A DNA stretch of 64,000 bases from Anthopleura xanthogrammica (Eukaryota; Cnidaria; Anthozoa; Actiniaria; Actiniidae): assembly GCA_964019055.1 (NCBI GenBank), contig OZ025209.1, positions 16,456,351 to 16,520,350 on the forward strand. The letters are read 5' to 3'. The notes beneath the pieces are model-generated. The model did no database searches. It was not told the origin of the DNA and was given only the letters and a program-made list of their open reading frames with translations. Made by a program: the position numbers and the translations under genes. The first letter of the stretch is position 1; each line of letters opens with the position of its first letter. Shown here piece after piece: positions 52,479 through 64,000 of this stretch.

Positions 52479-55400
52479 TCACGGTGAAATTGGCCCATTT
52501 TCTTCCTTACTGTATTGCGTGACGTAACGTTGGTGGGCCGTTCCTATGATTTTGAAGCCTGCTCGCAGCATTACTTGAGCCTGTTGGAAAGACTGCTTGA
52601 TCTCCTTCAGCCATTCTTGAAATTCTGTTTCCGTCTGAAGGCGCGAAAATTGTATAATTTGGGAGATTTAGCTTGTTAAGGTTTATTGAAGAAAGGGAAA
52701 ATGGTCACGATCATCTTGGAAAACTATGATTTTCACAACAATCTTCATCATCATCATAATCATCACCCATGATGATCAACATGCACCAACATACTAATCG
52801 CTACAACGAGTCATATTCATCACCATCATTATCATCATCACAATGATAAATCATCATTGCCAAACAGATGCCAATACAAACAGATACTTCGCCAAAATCC
52901 TCAATTCTCTTCCCTTGGAAATATTTTCTGCGCTTCGTTAACTTATGTCAGAAACAACCATAAAAATAACAAAGTGACCTCACCTCAGCCCTTAACAAGT
53001 GATCTCTGTTATCTTTGACATGCGTACTGACTTTAATGCATTTGAATCCCTTAACGTGTGTTTCTTCTACTGCAGTTATATTCTCCATGCACAGAAGGCT
53101 GGGGGAGTTCTGAAAACAACAAACCAACCAATCAGAAAACGCAATGTTTTTATGACCCATAATGCATTTCGTTCTTTGTTATCAGAGTCCCTGTTAATGC
53201 ACAAATGTCCGTATTTTATGCACAAAAACTTAAAAGGACGCGGCATTTGGGTGCACTGTGCGTACCCTGAACGCGCGTAGACTTGGAATACTGGACCAAT
53301 GGACCCCTTCTAAACCCTAGTGGGAACCCTGGAATTACTAGCATTTTTCAGGGGCACTTTTTATAAATAAAATAGAGTAGATTTCATGACTTTGAAATGC
53401 GCGCGGTACAAAATTGATGTTATCTTAGAACCAATAATAGCGCGCGAGATCATTGCTTAGCCAATGAAAATGTTGGGCACAACACTGTCATGGCACGTCT
53501 GTACCTTTTCATAGTCATACGAAAGTTACTAAAGTTCCCACGTGAAGAATGATATACTGCTGTATTTGGGTGAAACGCCTCTCAATATCGAGAATAAGAA
53601 AAAAATAGTGAATACAAATCACCACTGATATACTACTAACCATTTGGTCTCCTCTCCATTCCAGTCTGTTTGGGAATAAGTGAAAGTATCTTTTTTGCCA
53701 ACTGTTCATGAAAGGTCCGCCAAGTTTGTACAAATATCCTTCAAGAAGGCGATCGCCATCCTCGGCCATTTCTGGGAAAGGAAATTCAGGGAATAAAATT
53801 CTTTATAAGTACAATCACTTCAAAAAGCACAGCTATCTACAACTGACAAACTGTGATTAATATAACTTTTGACGTGAAGTTTTATTGATGGTTATTATTG
53901 CTGCCTTGCAGGTTTAATTTAACAAAACGTTTTCCGGTTTTCACATCAATCGGTCGAACCAGTGGACGGAAGGACGGAAGCCGAACGCACACACACACGC
54001 ACGTACGTACGGATGAACGAACGAACGCACGCGGGACGAACGAATGAACGGATTAAAGAACGCCGAACTGACACACGCACGTACGGACGAACGCACCAAG
54101 CCAGACGAACCAATGAATGGATTAACGAACGCCGAACGGACACACGCACGTGCGGACGAACGCACGCACGTACACCGGACGAACGAATGAATGGATGGAC
54201 GAACGAATGCACACAAACACAAACTCACCACCGCCGGAGAGACGAACGGACGGACAAGCAGACGAAAGAAGAATTGAGAATAAAGTCTTAACCAATAAGT
54301 AATATTTCATTATAATATTTCATTACCTGTGATAGAATTTTGATGTTTCGTCTTTTTCTTCGCCTCAATCTTGTCGTGCTCCTGATTAACAACCTCAAAA
54401 ACGGTTTCTGTGAGAAAAGAAAAACAGAAACGGGTTTAAATATCTCGTGGTGGCTGTCAGACATACCGACACTGACGTAAATTGCCTCAATAGATCAATA
54501 TATCCTTTTACTTTTAATGTACTACTATTCCATTTTAGATAACGTCACTCCCTTGAGTATTATTTCTTTGTAGTGGTAGCACTTGAGAAGGAAAGATATA
54601 TTTCTATGATAAGGGTATTCACGTTACTAGAAAGGTTTGATATTGGGAACAATTATAGTCACCTAAAGAGGTCTATTGAAAATACGATATACCACTAATG
54701 AAATTATTGTTCATCTAGAACTAACATCGAAATCTAATTGGAAGAGGTATTTTAGGATTTTTTTAAAATATACTTGCGCTGGTCATACTATTATATCATT
54801 ATTAGTGAAATCTTTTTGAAATTGTTGGTTTACCTGTGATAAAGGGAAAGACCCAGCCTCTTATAGTAATTACTGCGCATGCTCAACGAAATGCAAGCGA
54901 CTTATTCCTATTGCGCTATTATTATTATTGCGCATTTCTGGCTATAACACGCGCTTGGGTTTTTCACGGAGTCTCTGGAATTTCGTCGAGCATGCGAAGT
55001 AAGAATAACAGGGCACTGGGGTCAAATGTGCAGCGACTCTGGGAAACCCTAGATATTCAAATGTTGAGTGTTTTTTTATTCCGCATTCTCATACCCATCA
55101 GAGCCTCCTCATAACGAAAATGAGAGAAAAACAATCCTACGATTTTTCTAATAAGTAGGGTCTGGGAACGAGAATATTTATTCCGCGAAAGGGCTGCGCA
55201 GGTTCCCTGTGGTTACGATAAATGTGAACAAACACGCATACCTGCAATTTCAGCTTGCCATCTTTCAGACACGACGAGATTAAAATCTTTGTAAATTTCC
55301 TGATCGTTCTCGGACATCTAGTTCAAAATGATAAGTAAACAAAAATCAAAATTCAATAATATATCTCTTCCATTTATATCACTTTTCATGCATCTGCGCT

Positions 55401-58400
55401 CACGTAACTCAAGACTTGGCACGTTTGCAAGCATTTTTGCTGCCCTTCATCTAATCAAATGTAAAACCATTTGAGGTAGTATTTATTTTCATGAGGGAAG
55501 CAAAAATGACCTGCAAATTGCCAAGGTTATAGAAATTAAACACCAAGATAACTACAATAACTTCACATAATTACTGATTTGGCAAAATTTTAAAGGTTTC
55601 AAGAGGTTTACTGTAGGAAGTAGAATATGCTCGCACACTACTAAAGCAATTAATTTAAAATAGACCCCTTGAAACACATCGGAATGCGGCTGAATTTGGA
55701 GGACAGAATAACAAGTTCCAATTCTCAGGAGACTGAAAGTCTTTTATTTTGTCCTCCAAATTTAGCTGCTTTGACGTCACGCGCAAGGGGTCCATAGGAG
55801 GTACAAATTGCTTAGACGTTCAACATGATTACACCTTAAAAACGTCTGTCATCTGTCGGAAAATCATCTCGTTTTAGTCCAGGAAGATGATTGGCTATCA
55901 GGGAAAAGGCCAGAGGGTGATACATTGAGAACCAGAAGATCATTCGACATAAACAAGGTCAAATACTGCATCCCCTTTTGAGCATTTAAGTAGAAACATG
56001 GATTCCAAATATAGACGTATTATACAAACATATTTCACGTGACGTCAGAGCAGCTCAATTTGGAGGATGTGAAATAAAAGAATTCCAATCTCCTGAGAAT
56101 TGGAACCTATTTGTCCCGCTCCAAATTGAGCTGCATTCCAACGTGCTGCAAGGGGTCGAAAGGCGCGCTGGTTCTATTCCTGGACTCATTATATCTGAGA
56201 AAAGTATGTTGGTTTTCTCCCTTGAATTGAGGGATTTTCTCCGGGTTCTCCGGTATTTTCCCCTAGGCAAAACCTAAAACGCTAAATTCTAATTCGATCT
56301 GCGAATTAGCCGTGCCCTGACTTTGATCAGGTTGTTTCATCTATAAAATGTCTTGAAGTTTTTTTTCTCGTTTAGAGGCTCAAAGAAAATGAGCAAATAA
56401 TATTTATCATTTATTGCCAACTCTAACATTGGAAACTATATACGATATTCCTTTAGCCTAATATGTGTAATATCATGATCTTACCTTGATTCCCTTAACA
56501 TCGTCTTCATCAAAGGAACCGATATCAAACGCATCTGCAGCGTTGACTTCTCCTCGTGGTGGTATCAAGGGAGGAGGATACTAAACAACGTAAAATCAAT
56601 AAAATTAGATCATGTAAAATGGAAAACAAAACGTTGAACTAACATGAGACATGTGGTGTCAGCAGGGAACGGGAAGGGTGGAGGCATCAAATATGCCGAA
56701 AACTTTTAACGCTACATTCCGTTAGAAAGAAAGCTGTCAATCAAAAATCCATTTCAATACGTGCGCGTTATTTGTTCTTTATTTCTTCTAAAGTTTTGGA
56801 TTTTTTTTAGTTTGGTATTGTCAAGGATTTTCACAAGTTTTTTTAACAAAAAAAATGTCTTTGAAAATATATTATTCATTAAGGAAGTAGAAGATTAGTG
56901 GCAATACCTTAGTATATTCAACTAGCTTCCAATCTACGTCCTTAAAGAAAGGATGTTCTCTGACTTCGTGCGCCCTGGAGAAAAAAATGAACTGTTAACT
57001 TCAAATACAACGGGAGAAAATGCTCTTTAAAGAAATTCTGATGGGGGTAACATAATGCGCACAACTCCGCTGGAAAATCTCTGCTTGGAATAAACCAGTT
57101 CTTCCCGCTTGCAACGTTGCGCGCGCAAAAATCCTCCTTCGCGGAAACACGTCTGCAACATTGTTTCAGTGTAATGGCGATAAGATGCTGCCATCGTCCA
57201 GCAACTACACCCTGTTGCACTTTTATTCTATCGTAACACTTATGTAATTTGGATAGGTTTTAACCAATCAAAGTTAAGATAATGCACACTATGGTGTTAC
57301 ACTTGATATTCAACGTAATGTATAATTACCGCTTACATACATTTTCCTAGGATGCGCACAAGTGAAAATCCAAGAAGAGTATTTTGCCATGACATTCGAG
57401 AAATTCTTATTTTTACATTTTTTAAATTGTTATTTTGAATTCGCTATGATTTTGTTTACAATTTTCTTTTGAAATTTGAATTTTTTCCCCTTAAGAAAGA
57501 CCACTAACAACACAATATTGCAGAATTTGTCTTTGCGTAGTATCGGCCCGCCATGTTTTGAAGCGCGCGCATACTTAGGAAAATTTCGATTAGAAATCAG
57601 TTGGGTTGCTAGAAGAACTTGTACATACCCTCTGCCCATGCAGCCAAGTCTGTTTGGCACGTCTCTTTGAAGCAAACCTGCCAGTAATCCTTTCATCTCT
57701 TCTGAAAATGTTTCTGGATATTCGACATCCTGAATGACAACAAAATGTATAAGATATTAAGAGCAGTGTACAACAGAGTGATAAGACTTTTAATTTCAGG
57801 AGGAATAAATTATTCGAAGTCACCGTTAGTATGAAAAGAGAAAAATAGATTATGAACGAGAATGGAGTATTATGATACTCTATCACAAAGAATCATGAAT
57901 GAATGAGAGAATGAATGGATGGATGGGATGGAATTACGGGATGGAGGTATGGATGGATATGAATACATGATTATAAACAATTACATTTCAAAATATTTCA
58001 AATCCTCAGTTCAAGCTATTGTTGGTTTTAAGTATTTTAGAGCTAATCAAAGCAATCGGAAAATAAGGAAGCAACCAAAATCCAACTGATAAGGTCAACG
58101 GAACTTACGTAAGTAAGGGTTAATCTGTCAATCTCGTGTTTGTCTTTTGTCTTGTGCTGTCGAAAGGGACTGTGTCTGTAAAGGAGATAAAAGATATTCA
58201 ATGATAGCTTACAAAACGATAACTCCTGAATCAATTTCTGTAAACGCTATCTATTGCCCTCTGTATTGAGATCTTAGGGCCACTTTTCATATTTCTTATC
58301 TTTCTTCTTTTATTCTCACCTATGAAAACTGTCTTACTAAAACGTTTCGAATATTTTCCCTTTTTATTCTCATTATTCCATTTCCACTTTGATCTTCAAG

Positions 58401-61400
58401 AAATTATCAGGTTTTTTTCCCACTTGAACCACTTCTCAGATTCCATATTTTCTATAATGTCATATCTGCTTTCCCTTCCATTTTTTCATTCTCTGTGTCA
58501 CTTCCAGCTGAGTAGACCTTCAGAATGAACTCAAATTCAACATATCACGCAGAATTGAGGATTCAACACTGTATTTTGATTAGCCTTTCCCAAGTCCCTG
58601 CTCTTGCAGAAAATGCTAACAGTTGACCCATATATAATTCGTTCCTGGGAACGCGATCAATGCAGCTGTTTAAATTCAAAATGTTCTATAATGTAACTTA
58701 CCCTACAAGCAGCTTAAACAACATACATCCCAGTGAGAACCAATCAGCACATGAGTCATATGCTTCTCCTTTTTTAAGAACTTCTGGCGCCATGTACCCA
58801 TGTGTACCTCTGTTAATGAGATCAAAATATCAATATTAATTAATTTATAAGTATTTATTTGTTTAACGTACAGCAAGACTGAAAAAACTCCTAATACACC
58901 GCGTTTGCAACGCAAGGAAATAACCAGAAGACAGTAAAGGAATAGAAGACAGCACAATGATATTATTTTATCACAACTACGATCAAATTAATCTTAAAAT
59001 GTTACTTTTTACGCACAATAAAAAACTTCCACCCACAAATTACCAAAATCCAGTTCAAAACTGAACAAAAATTGGCGCGAAATTTGGTTTGCCACGCGCG
59101 CGCCTGTAATTTCCGTCACATGGTTAAAATTCTTGTTTTCTATTGGTTCAAGTAAAAAAGGCGCGAAAAATAATTGAAGAAGAAAAGCCGGGGGGGGGGG
59201 GGGGATCTATAAATATTTACAGATAAAGAAAGACATAATTATCAATATTTTTCTTCTTTTTTGATCTTGTAAAGATACTTACACGCTTGCATGAGGTTTC
59301 TTTTTCGAGAAGTCACAAGCCAGTCCCAAATCTGATATTCGTACATGTCCATGTTCATCCAACAAAATGTTGGCAGGCTTTGAGAGAGAACAAGAAGGTG
59401 ACACATAAATAGGACGCTTTACATCAGGAAGGTAAAAATATTCCACTTACTTTTAAGTCTCTATAGCAAATCTTTCTTTCGTGCATGTGTTGAAGTCCGA
59501 GGATGATTTCAGAAGCATAAAATCGAACCTTGGAAAAAACGAAACAAATATATATAACAATTGAAATTGAGAGTTTAATTTGTTGAAAACTATCGTTGTT
59601 GTTTTTCCATTCATCTTTAGTTTTTAACTACCGGTAGTTGAAAAAAGAACTATAAACAGCACAATTTATTTTTAGCAGTAATTGTCCTTGTTTAAGAGTT
59701 ACTTACGGCACTTTCATCAAAAACACCATGTTGTGAAAGATGGTAGTGTAGATCTCCACCTTAAAACAACAGGAAAAACGTTAAGATTTTATGAAATAAT
59801 AATAATAATAACAACAACAACAACAACAATGATCATCATCATCATTACATCATCATCATCATCATCATCATCATCACCATCATCATCACCATCATCATCA
59901 TCATCATCATCATCACCACATCATCATCATGACATCATCATTACCATCACATCATCAAAACTATTTTAACATTTTATTAACAGTTTTCATACCATTCATT
60001 AAATCCAGTACGAAGCACAGTTTATCAGGAGTTTGGAAGGCATATGTCATGCACACAATGAAGGGGGAGTTGACCTATAACCATTAATTATAATCAATAC
60101 ATTAATGAAATCTCAAATTAAGATAAATCACTATTGCTTAGACTTCCAAAAGTCCTTTTTAGTGCCCCCTGCATGAAGGACGTACTAGCTTTTTGCTCTG
60201 ATCAAGGCTTGCCTCAAGCTTCACGCTTGCTAAAAAGTATATTGCTTCATACTCTTATCCACAAACACACACAGTGAGTTACTTACAGGTGCACTTTATT
60301 TGGAGCCTCGCTCTGTTGTGCTGTCCCTCACCTTTTTTGTCTTATAATTATTACATATGTTCCTTGTATTATTGTCTTTATTTATATTTTTGATTCATAT
60401 TTTGTTATTTAGATTTTATATATTTTTTAAGGTGGAAGCTATGTGAATAAATGAATAAGTGAGTACTTGTGGCAAGTGTAACTATTGCTCTATACTGATG
60501 TCAGAGCACAAAACAAAACAAAATAACACAAACTAAACTAAAATCAATAAAATAGAATCAATAAAATCAAATCAATAAAATAAGAATGAAAAACTATATT
60601 CAAAAGTGATATACTCTTACCATTGAGAGCATTATCCTTTCATTCAATGCAAGAGTTTCACCCTGTTTTAACTTTATTCTCTTTTTGTCTAAGCATTTCA
60701 TTGCATACCTAGAACAAAAAGTTATAAAATGGAATTGTTTTGTACATAATAGTAAGAGCCATTTAATTGCTGAGGAAATATCTTTTTAAATAATGAGGAA
60801 TAAGAATCACCTTCATAACCAGACATATTGAGAGGATAAGGTAAATCCCCTGGGGAAATTAGAAATTTCTGGAAGTGTTTTCCAAAGATAGCCCTCACCC
60901 ACCCCTACTGGGGGAAGATTTCAATTTTTGATAATAACGGGGGGAGTACAATCTGAGTGCAAGCTATAGAAAATTTAAAATCTTACATTTTTCCAGTGTC
61001 AGCCTTCCTGCAGCCATATACCTCTCCAAATCCACCTCTACCAATAATTCTATGTACGCTGAAGTCATTCATAGTAAGCTGTAAAATTAATCATATCAGA
61101 CAATACTACTTTAGATCTAATTAAGAAGCTGTGAATTTTAAATGGATTATGCACCTAAAATAAAATTAAAATCATGGACCATTTTCTAGAAGTTTTTGAT
61201 TTCAGTAATTATGGGAATGACAAGAAACTTCTAGATCATTAGTGGAAAACTAATTTAGTGAAATTTTAATGATGTATCTGACATAACTCACATTAATATT
61301 CAGCTCTAGGTTCTTCCATTGGCAAAACCTCACCCATCTGTCACTATAAGAACAATTACAGCAATCAAGATACTTAATTGCACAGAATTTTCCAGAAAAT

Positions 61401-62862
61401 ATCCAGGGTTTACAAGGTGATCACTATGCAGATTTCAACATTCAATAAAACAAACATTGCATATATATTGCTTTAATGCATAAATGTTGATTATGATCCA
61501 TAAAAATCAGTTTGGCTTTGAGATTCGCATTCTGTATGTTTGAATTGAGTTTGATTGATGTGCTATTCTCTCCCTTGCCATGAGGGTTTGGATCTCTTCC
61601 CTCCATAGAAATCAACATGTGAGCTGAGTTTCAGTAACTAAATGAATGCAAGTGGTAATTACAAGTGTGTGTGTGGATGGAACCTCTTGGAAGAGCCCCT
61701 AATATGTGGAGTAGTTGTAAAATGTTTTTCTTTATATTTCTATTGGTGACGCAAAAGGAAAAATGTTTTTTATTAATGGTGTCATTAAAATCCTGCTGTT
61801 AAATACCTTTTCAGAAATTTCTGGAAAATAGAGCCTCTCAGACTATCTCGTATTTCAAGCATGTAGGGCTGTAAAAGAGAATAACTTATTATTGAATTGT
61901 GAATCAAAAATAAAATGAAAATCCAATACCTTTAATCAATATACAGACTGAAGTGAAATATGGTTTCAATATATTAAAACTGAATTCAAATACTAAATAT
62001 GAATTGGTGGAATTCTGAATTTTTTTGTAACCTTGACCTTAACTTCCTTTGATCAATGACACTTATTATTAATGTCTGGTCAATTGGAATTCAAACATCT
62101 AGAATGTGCAAAATAAAAATGTGCCATCAAATTACAACCCTTTGTATTCTTAAAATTTAGGAAAGAAAGAAATTTAATAAATAATGCAACCAGAAAGAAC
62201 CCTAAAAAGTACATATTGTCTTACATATATAGGGGAAAGTGCTCGAGGTTTTGAATAAATGGGCCATTTAAGATAGGATATTATGCGGCTGTGGTCTTTA
62301 GACCAAGGGCACACCTTTTTAATTCAGACTGGCTTTACAACAGTAAATAACTTATTCATTTTTTCCCCATTTACTTTATTAATCCACTTGTTTTAAAATT
62401 TGTTTTGTTGTTTAGCAATCCATTATCCCAGGATACCAGACCGCAGTCAGAGAGAAAATACCATCCTCTCCAACAGCCATTATCGGAACACACGATTTTT
62501 AGAATAACAGAGAAAAAATTATCAAAAAAATTGTATTAATGAATTACAGCAGGTCATAATAGTTTGTGAATATTTACCTCAAATAAATTTGATGGCAGCT
62601 CTTTTTTAGTAATATGTACTTGCACATGCTGAAGAGCACTGAATGAGAATGACTGGAAAAAGAAAATGTATTATAATGTTAGCATTAATGATAGCCAATT
62701 TCCTGGCTAGCAAGTTTTATATAATCTAGCTATAACAATAATAAAATATTTCAGACTTACGTGAGAACAAGCAAGCAATTCACACATGATATACTGGTCA
62801 AAGATATTCCTTGCCAATTTGAGTCTGTCTTCCTGAGACTGACACTTCTCATATTCTTTTAT
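52479..62862 (-). CDS. GRK2/3-like: G-protein-coupled receptor kinase, GRK2/3 (beta-ARK) type, C-terminal 595 residues
   Basis: Twenty exons, complement: 62761..62862, 62578..62652, 61807..61868, 61292..61343, 60987..61078, 60621..60708, 59993..60074, 59707..59759, 59451..59528, 59283..59377, 58702..58809, 58109..58175, 57629..57729, 56908..56974, 56485..56580, 55242..55317, 54327..54407, 53641..53771, 52984..53109, 52479..52634. Phases fit; sum 1,788 nt. About 93 N-terminal residues (alpha-N and first RGS part) lie beyond the window. Seen in order: RGS remainder ([13 protein letters not shown]), kinase domain with [10 protein letters not shown], catalytic Lys in [40 protein letters not shown], the AGC tail ([20 protein letters not shown]), and the PH domain ([20 protein letters not shown] ... 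[17 protein letters not shown]). The PH domain marks the Gbeta-gamma-recruited GRK2/3 subfamily, which phosphorylates active GPCRs at the membrane and promotes arrestin binding. All key residues look intact. The exact 3' edge of exon 61292..61343 was set by phase. Confidence 0.96.
53955..54240 (+). repeat. Degenerate CpG-rich minisatellite (GAACGAACGCACGCAC type)
   Basis: Units combining ACGGACGAACGAACGCACGC and GAATGAATGGATTAACGAAC recur, with a larger duplication of about 60-75 bp (GAACGCCGAACTGACACACG / GAACGCCGAACGGACACACG). It lies inside a GRK intron (53772-54326). Open frames in it are artefacts. Confidence 0.8.
55663..55792. mobile_element. Palindromic MITE, copy 1 (in GRK intron)
   Basis: It begins GACCCCTTGAAACACATCGG and ends, read on the other strand, GACCCCTTGCGCGTGACGTC. 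Both arms continue into GC-GCT-AATTTGGAGGACA. The inverted repeats are about 45 bp around TTCCAATTCTCAGGAGACTG. A second family member lies at 56036-56157 in the opposite orientation. No coding capacity. Confidence 0.75.
56036..56157. mobile_element. Palindromic MITE, copy 2 (in GRK intron)
   Basis: One arm is CACGTGACGTCAGAGCAGCT-CAATTTGGAGGA; the other arm, read in reverse, is GACCCCTTGCAGCACGTTGG-AATGCAGCTCAATTTGGAG. The centre, read in reverse, TTCCAATTCTCAGGAGATTG, matches the centre of copy 1. The two copies are therefore one family, inverted relative to each other and about 240 bp apart. Confidence 0.75.
56163..56280 (+). mobile_element. Degenerate tRNA-derived SINE copy
   Basis: GCTGGTTCTATTCCTGGACT looks like a decayed B box (GGTTCGATTCCCGGACT), followed by GTTGGTTTTCTC and TTTTCTCCGGGTTCTCCGGT-ATTTTCCCC. 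This is the same body as in the fragment at 48186-48300 but on the other strand. It directly abuts MITE copy 2. Confidence 0.55.
57898..57955 (+). repeat. Short (GAATGGATG)n-type repeat
   Basis: GAATGAATGAGAGAATGAAT followed by GGATGGATGGGATGG and a later GGAGGTATGGATGGATATG; imperfect tetranucleotide tandem in a GRK intron. Confidence 0.75.
59190..59204 (+). repeat. Homopolymeric G15 run
   Basis: A pure G tract inside a GRK intron (58810-59282); length is likely unreliable in sequencing and G-quadruplex or triplex formation is possible. Confidence 0.9.
59803..59958. repeat. (AAT)n-(AAC)n-(ATC)n compound triplet array in a GRK intron
   Basis: AATAATAAT, then ACAACAACAACA, then about 120 bp of ATC triplets with CAC and ACATC interruptions. 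It lies in the intron 59760-59992, without touching the exon borders. Confidence 0.93.
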
Positions 62863-64000
62863 CTGTGAGAAAATGTCCAGAAAAATTGTTTTTAATTAAT
62901 TTGATTGATTATTAATGATTCAAAGTCAGTTTTAAGTAAAGTCAGTCAATCAGTAGATGGTTTAATCAGTTAGTCAGCCACTCAGTCAGTAAATCAGTCA
63001 GTCAGTCAGTTAGTCAGTCAGTTAGTGCATCAGTCAGCTTAATAAGCCTGTCAGTCAGTCAGTGCATCACTCAGCTAGTCTGTCAGTCAGTCAGCCCATC
63101 ACTCAGCTAGTCTTTCAGTCAGTCAGTGCATCAGTCAGCTAGTTTGTCAGTCAGTCAGTCAGTCAGCTTAAGTCTGTCAGTCAGTCAGTAAGTAACTGCC
63201 TGTCATCCTGTCAGTCAAAATCGTTGGCCAGTCATTCAGTCATTTAGATCACTCCACCTGTCTACCCAACCATCTCCCACCATCAAAAAAGCTAATTATA
63301 TTGTTATTTTGCTTCAAAAGAGGAGCCAAACAGAACAAAAGACTGTATAAAAATAACAAAATACACGCATACAAGTTGAGTACACGCATGGAGTTGACGC
63401 ATGCACTACATGCACTTGAGTGTAGTCACTACGTTGACTGCCTGTGGAAATTGCACGTGAACATGTTAACATTCCCATGAGCTGTACTGTAGCTTGTTAG
63501 ACAATTATCATACTTACACTAAAAATTAAATTTTTTTTGACTAATAATTAATGAGTAAACTTCACATTATTAGCATGCATGCAAACCATGCACTTAGACA
63601 TTAAGTAGTTTTGACAATTTTCCTTGCTAGATCTTAAAAGTCTTCTTTATAAGCAACTATATATGCACATGATAGCCAAATTTTACTTATCCTTAACAAT
63701 CTCTGAACATGGGTATTAACAGTAGTCAAAGTTTTTGAGGGAGCTCAAGGTTGCACTTTAGCTATCTACCTAACCTCGTCATGATATTATAAAGCAAATC
63801 ACAGCAATTTTTGGTCCTCCTCTGACAACCTGACTTGCCAATCTTAATCTTAATCGGGCTTGCGTGGAAAACTGGTAAAGAGTAGGAAATTCACTGAATC
63901 ATGGGGCTGCAGTCGGGATGCCATTTTTTCAATATGGCAGAAAGCTTAGCAAACTCTCTTGAAAAACATACTGAAAACCAATAAAGTAAATGTGACTTGA
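62863..64000. other. GRK intron at the window edge, no exon seen
   Basis: This is upstream of the first visible GRK exon, which starts after a TTTCTCACAG acceptor. I searched for the expected preceding RGS coding sequence (a segment like LFRDFCLN...EE) and found none, so the missing N-terminal exons lie beyond 64000. It holds the CAGT repeat and plain AT-rich sequence. Confidence 0.6.
62940..63240 (+). repeat. Degenerate (CAGT)n repeat, about 300 bp
   Basis: TCAGTCAGTCAGT runs alternate with TTAGTCAGTC, GTGCATCAGTCAGC and CTAGTCTGTCAGTCAGTC. A higher-order period of about 50-60 bp is marked by GTGCATCA/CCCATCACTCAGCTAGTC at about 63025, 63062, 63096 and 63127. Confidence 0.9.

Overview
This is a metazoan nuclear genome window: AT-rich (my impression, not counted), with intron-dense genes, canonical GT/AG splice sites and many microsatellites and small inverted-repeat elements. 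Anthozoan Cnidaria (coral or sea anemone) is the best guess. The reasons are the close similarity of the kinase to animal GRK2/3, a retroelement-type ORF fragment of a kind I associate with cnidarian genomes, and a SINE body resembling repeats I recall from cnidarians. The taxon is inference. No prokaryotic or viral gene was recognised.

Five protein-coding loci can be supported, all on the minus strand. (1) 35-7741: the 5' end of an unconventional myosin XVIII gene, with a large first coding exon (K/E-rich start, PDZ domain), a 6.1 kb intron and a second exon leading to the motor, which lies outside the window. (2) 12541-16160: a complete five-exon gene for a secreted mosaic protein (signal peptide, PAN/apple-like, EGF, TSP1-like, F5/8 type C). 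Its last exon runs in frame into a (GAT)n array and so predicts a poly-aspartate tail. (3) 24962-27465 and (4) 41888-43832: two tandem two-exon homeobox paralogues (ANTP class, BarX-like) with identical intron position and phase. (5) 52479-62862: twenty exons of a G-protein-coupled receptor kinase of the GRK2/3 type, lacking only about the first 93 residues, which lie beyond the window. At 10964-11442 there is also a broken retroelement-type ORF.

The rest is non-coding: long introns, a 14.4 kb gap between the homeobox paralogues, and abundant repeats. These include a 1.06 kb (CAT)n array, (CT)n, (GGTGTT)n, (GAAA)n, several minisatellites, at least five palindromic MITE-like elements and SINE pieces.

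The two observations I rate highest are the poly-Asp tail, made by a triplet repeat captured as coding sequence at the end of a discoidin-domain protein, and a roughly 50-75 bp non-coding block conserved in the same orientation 370-450 bp upstream of both homeobox paralogues. The second looks like a duplicated regulatory element. The five genes share no obvious pathway; only the two homeobox genes are related to each other.
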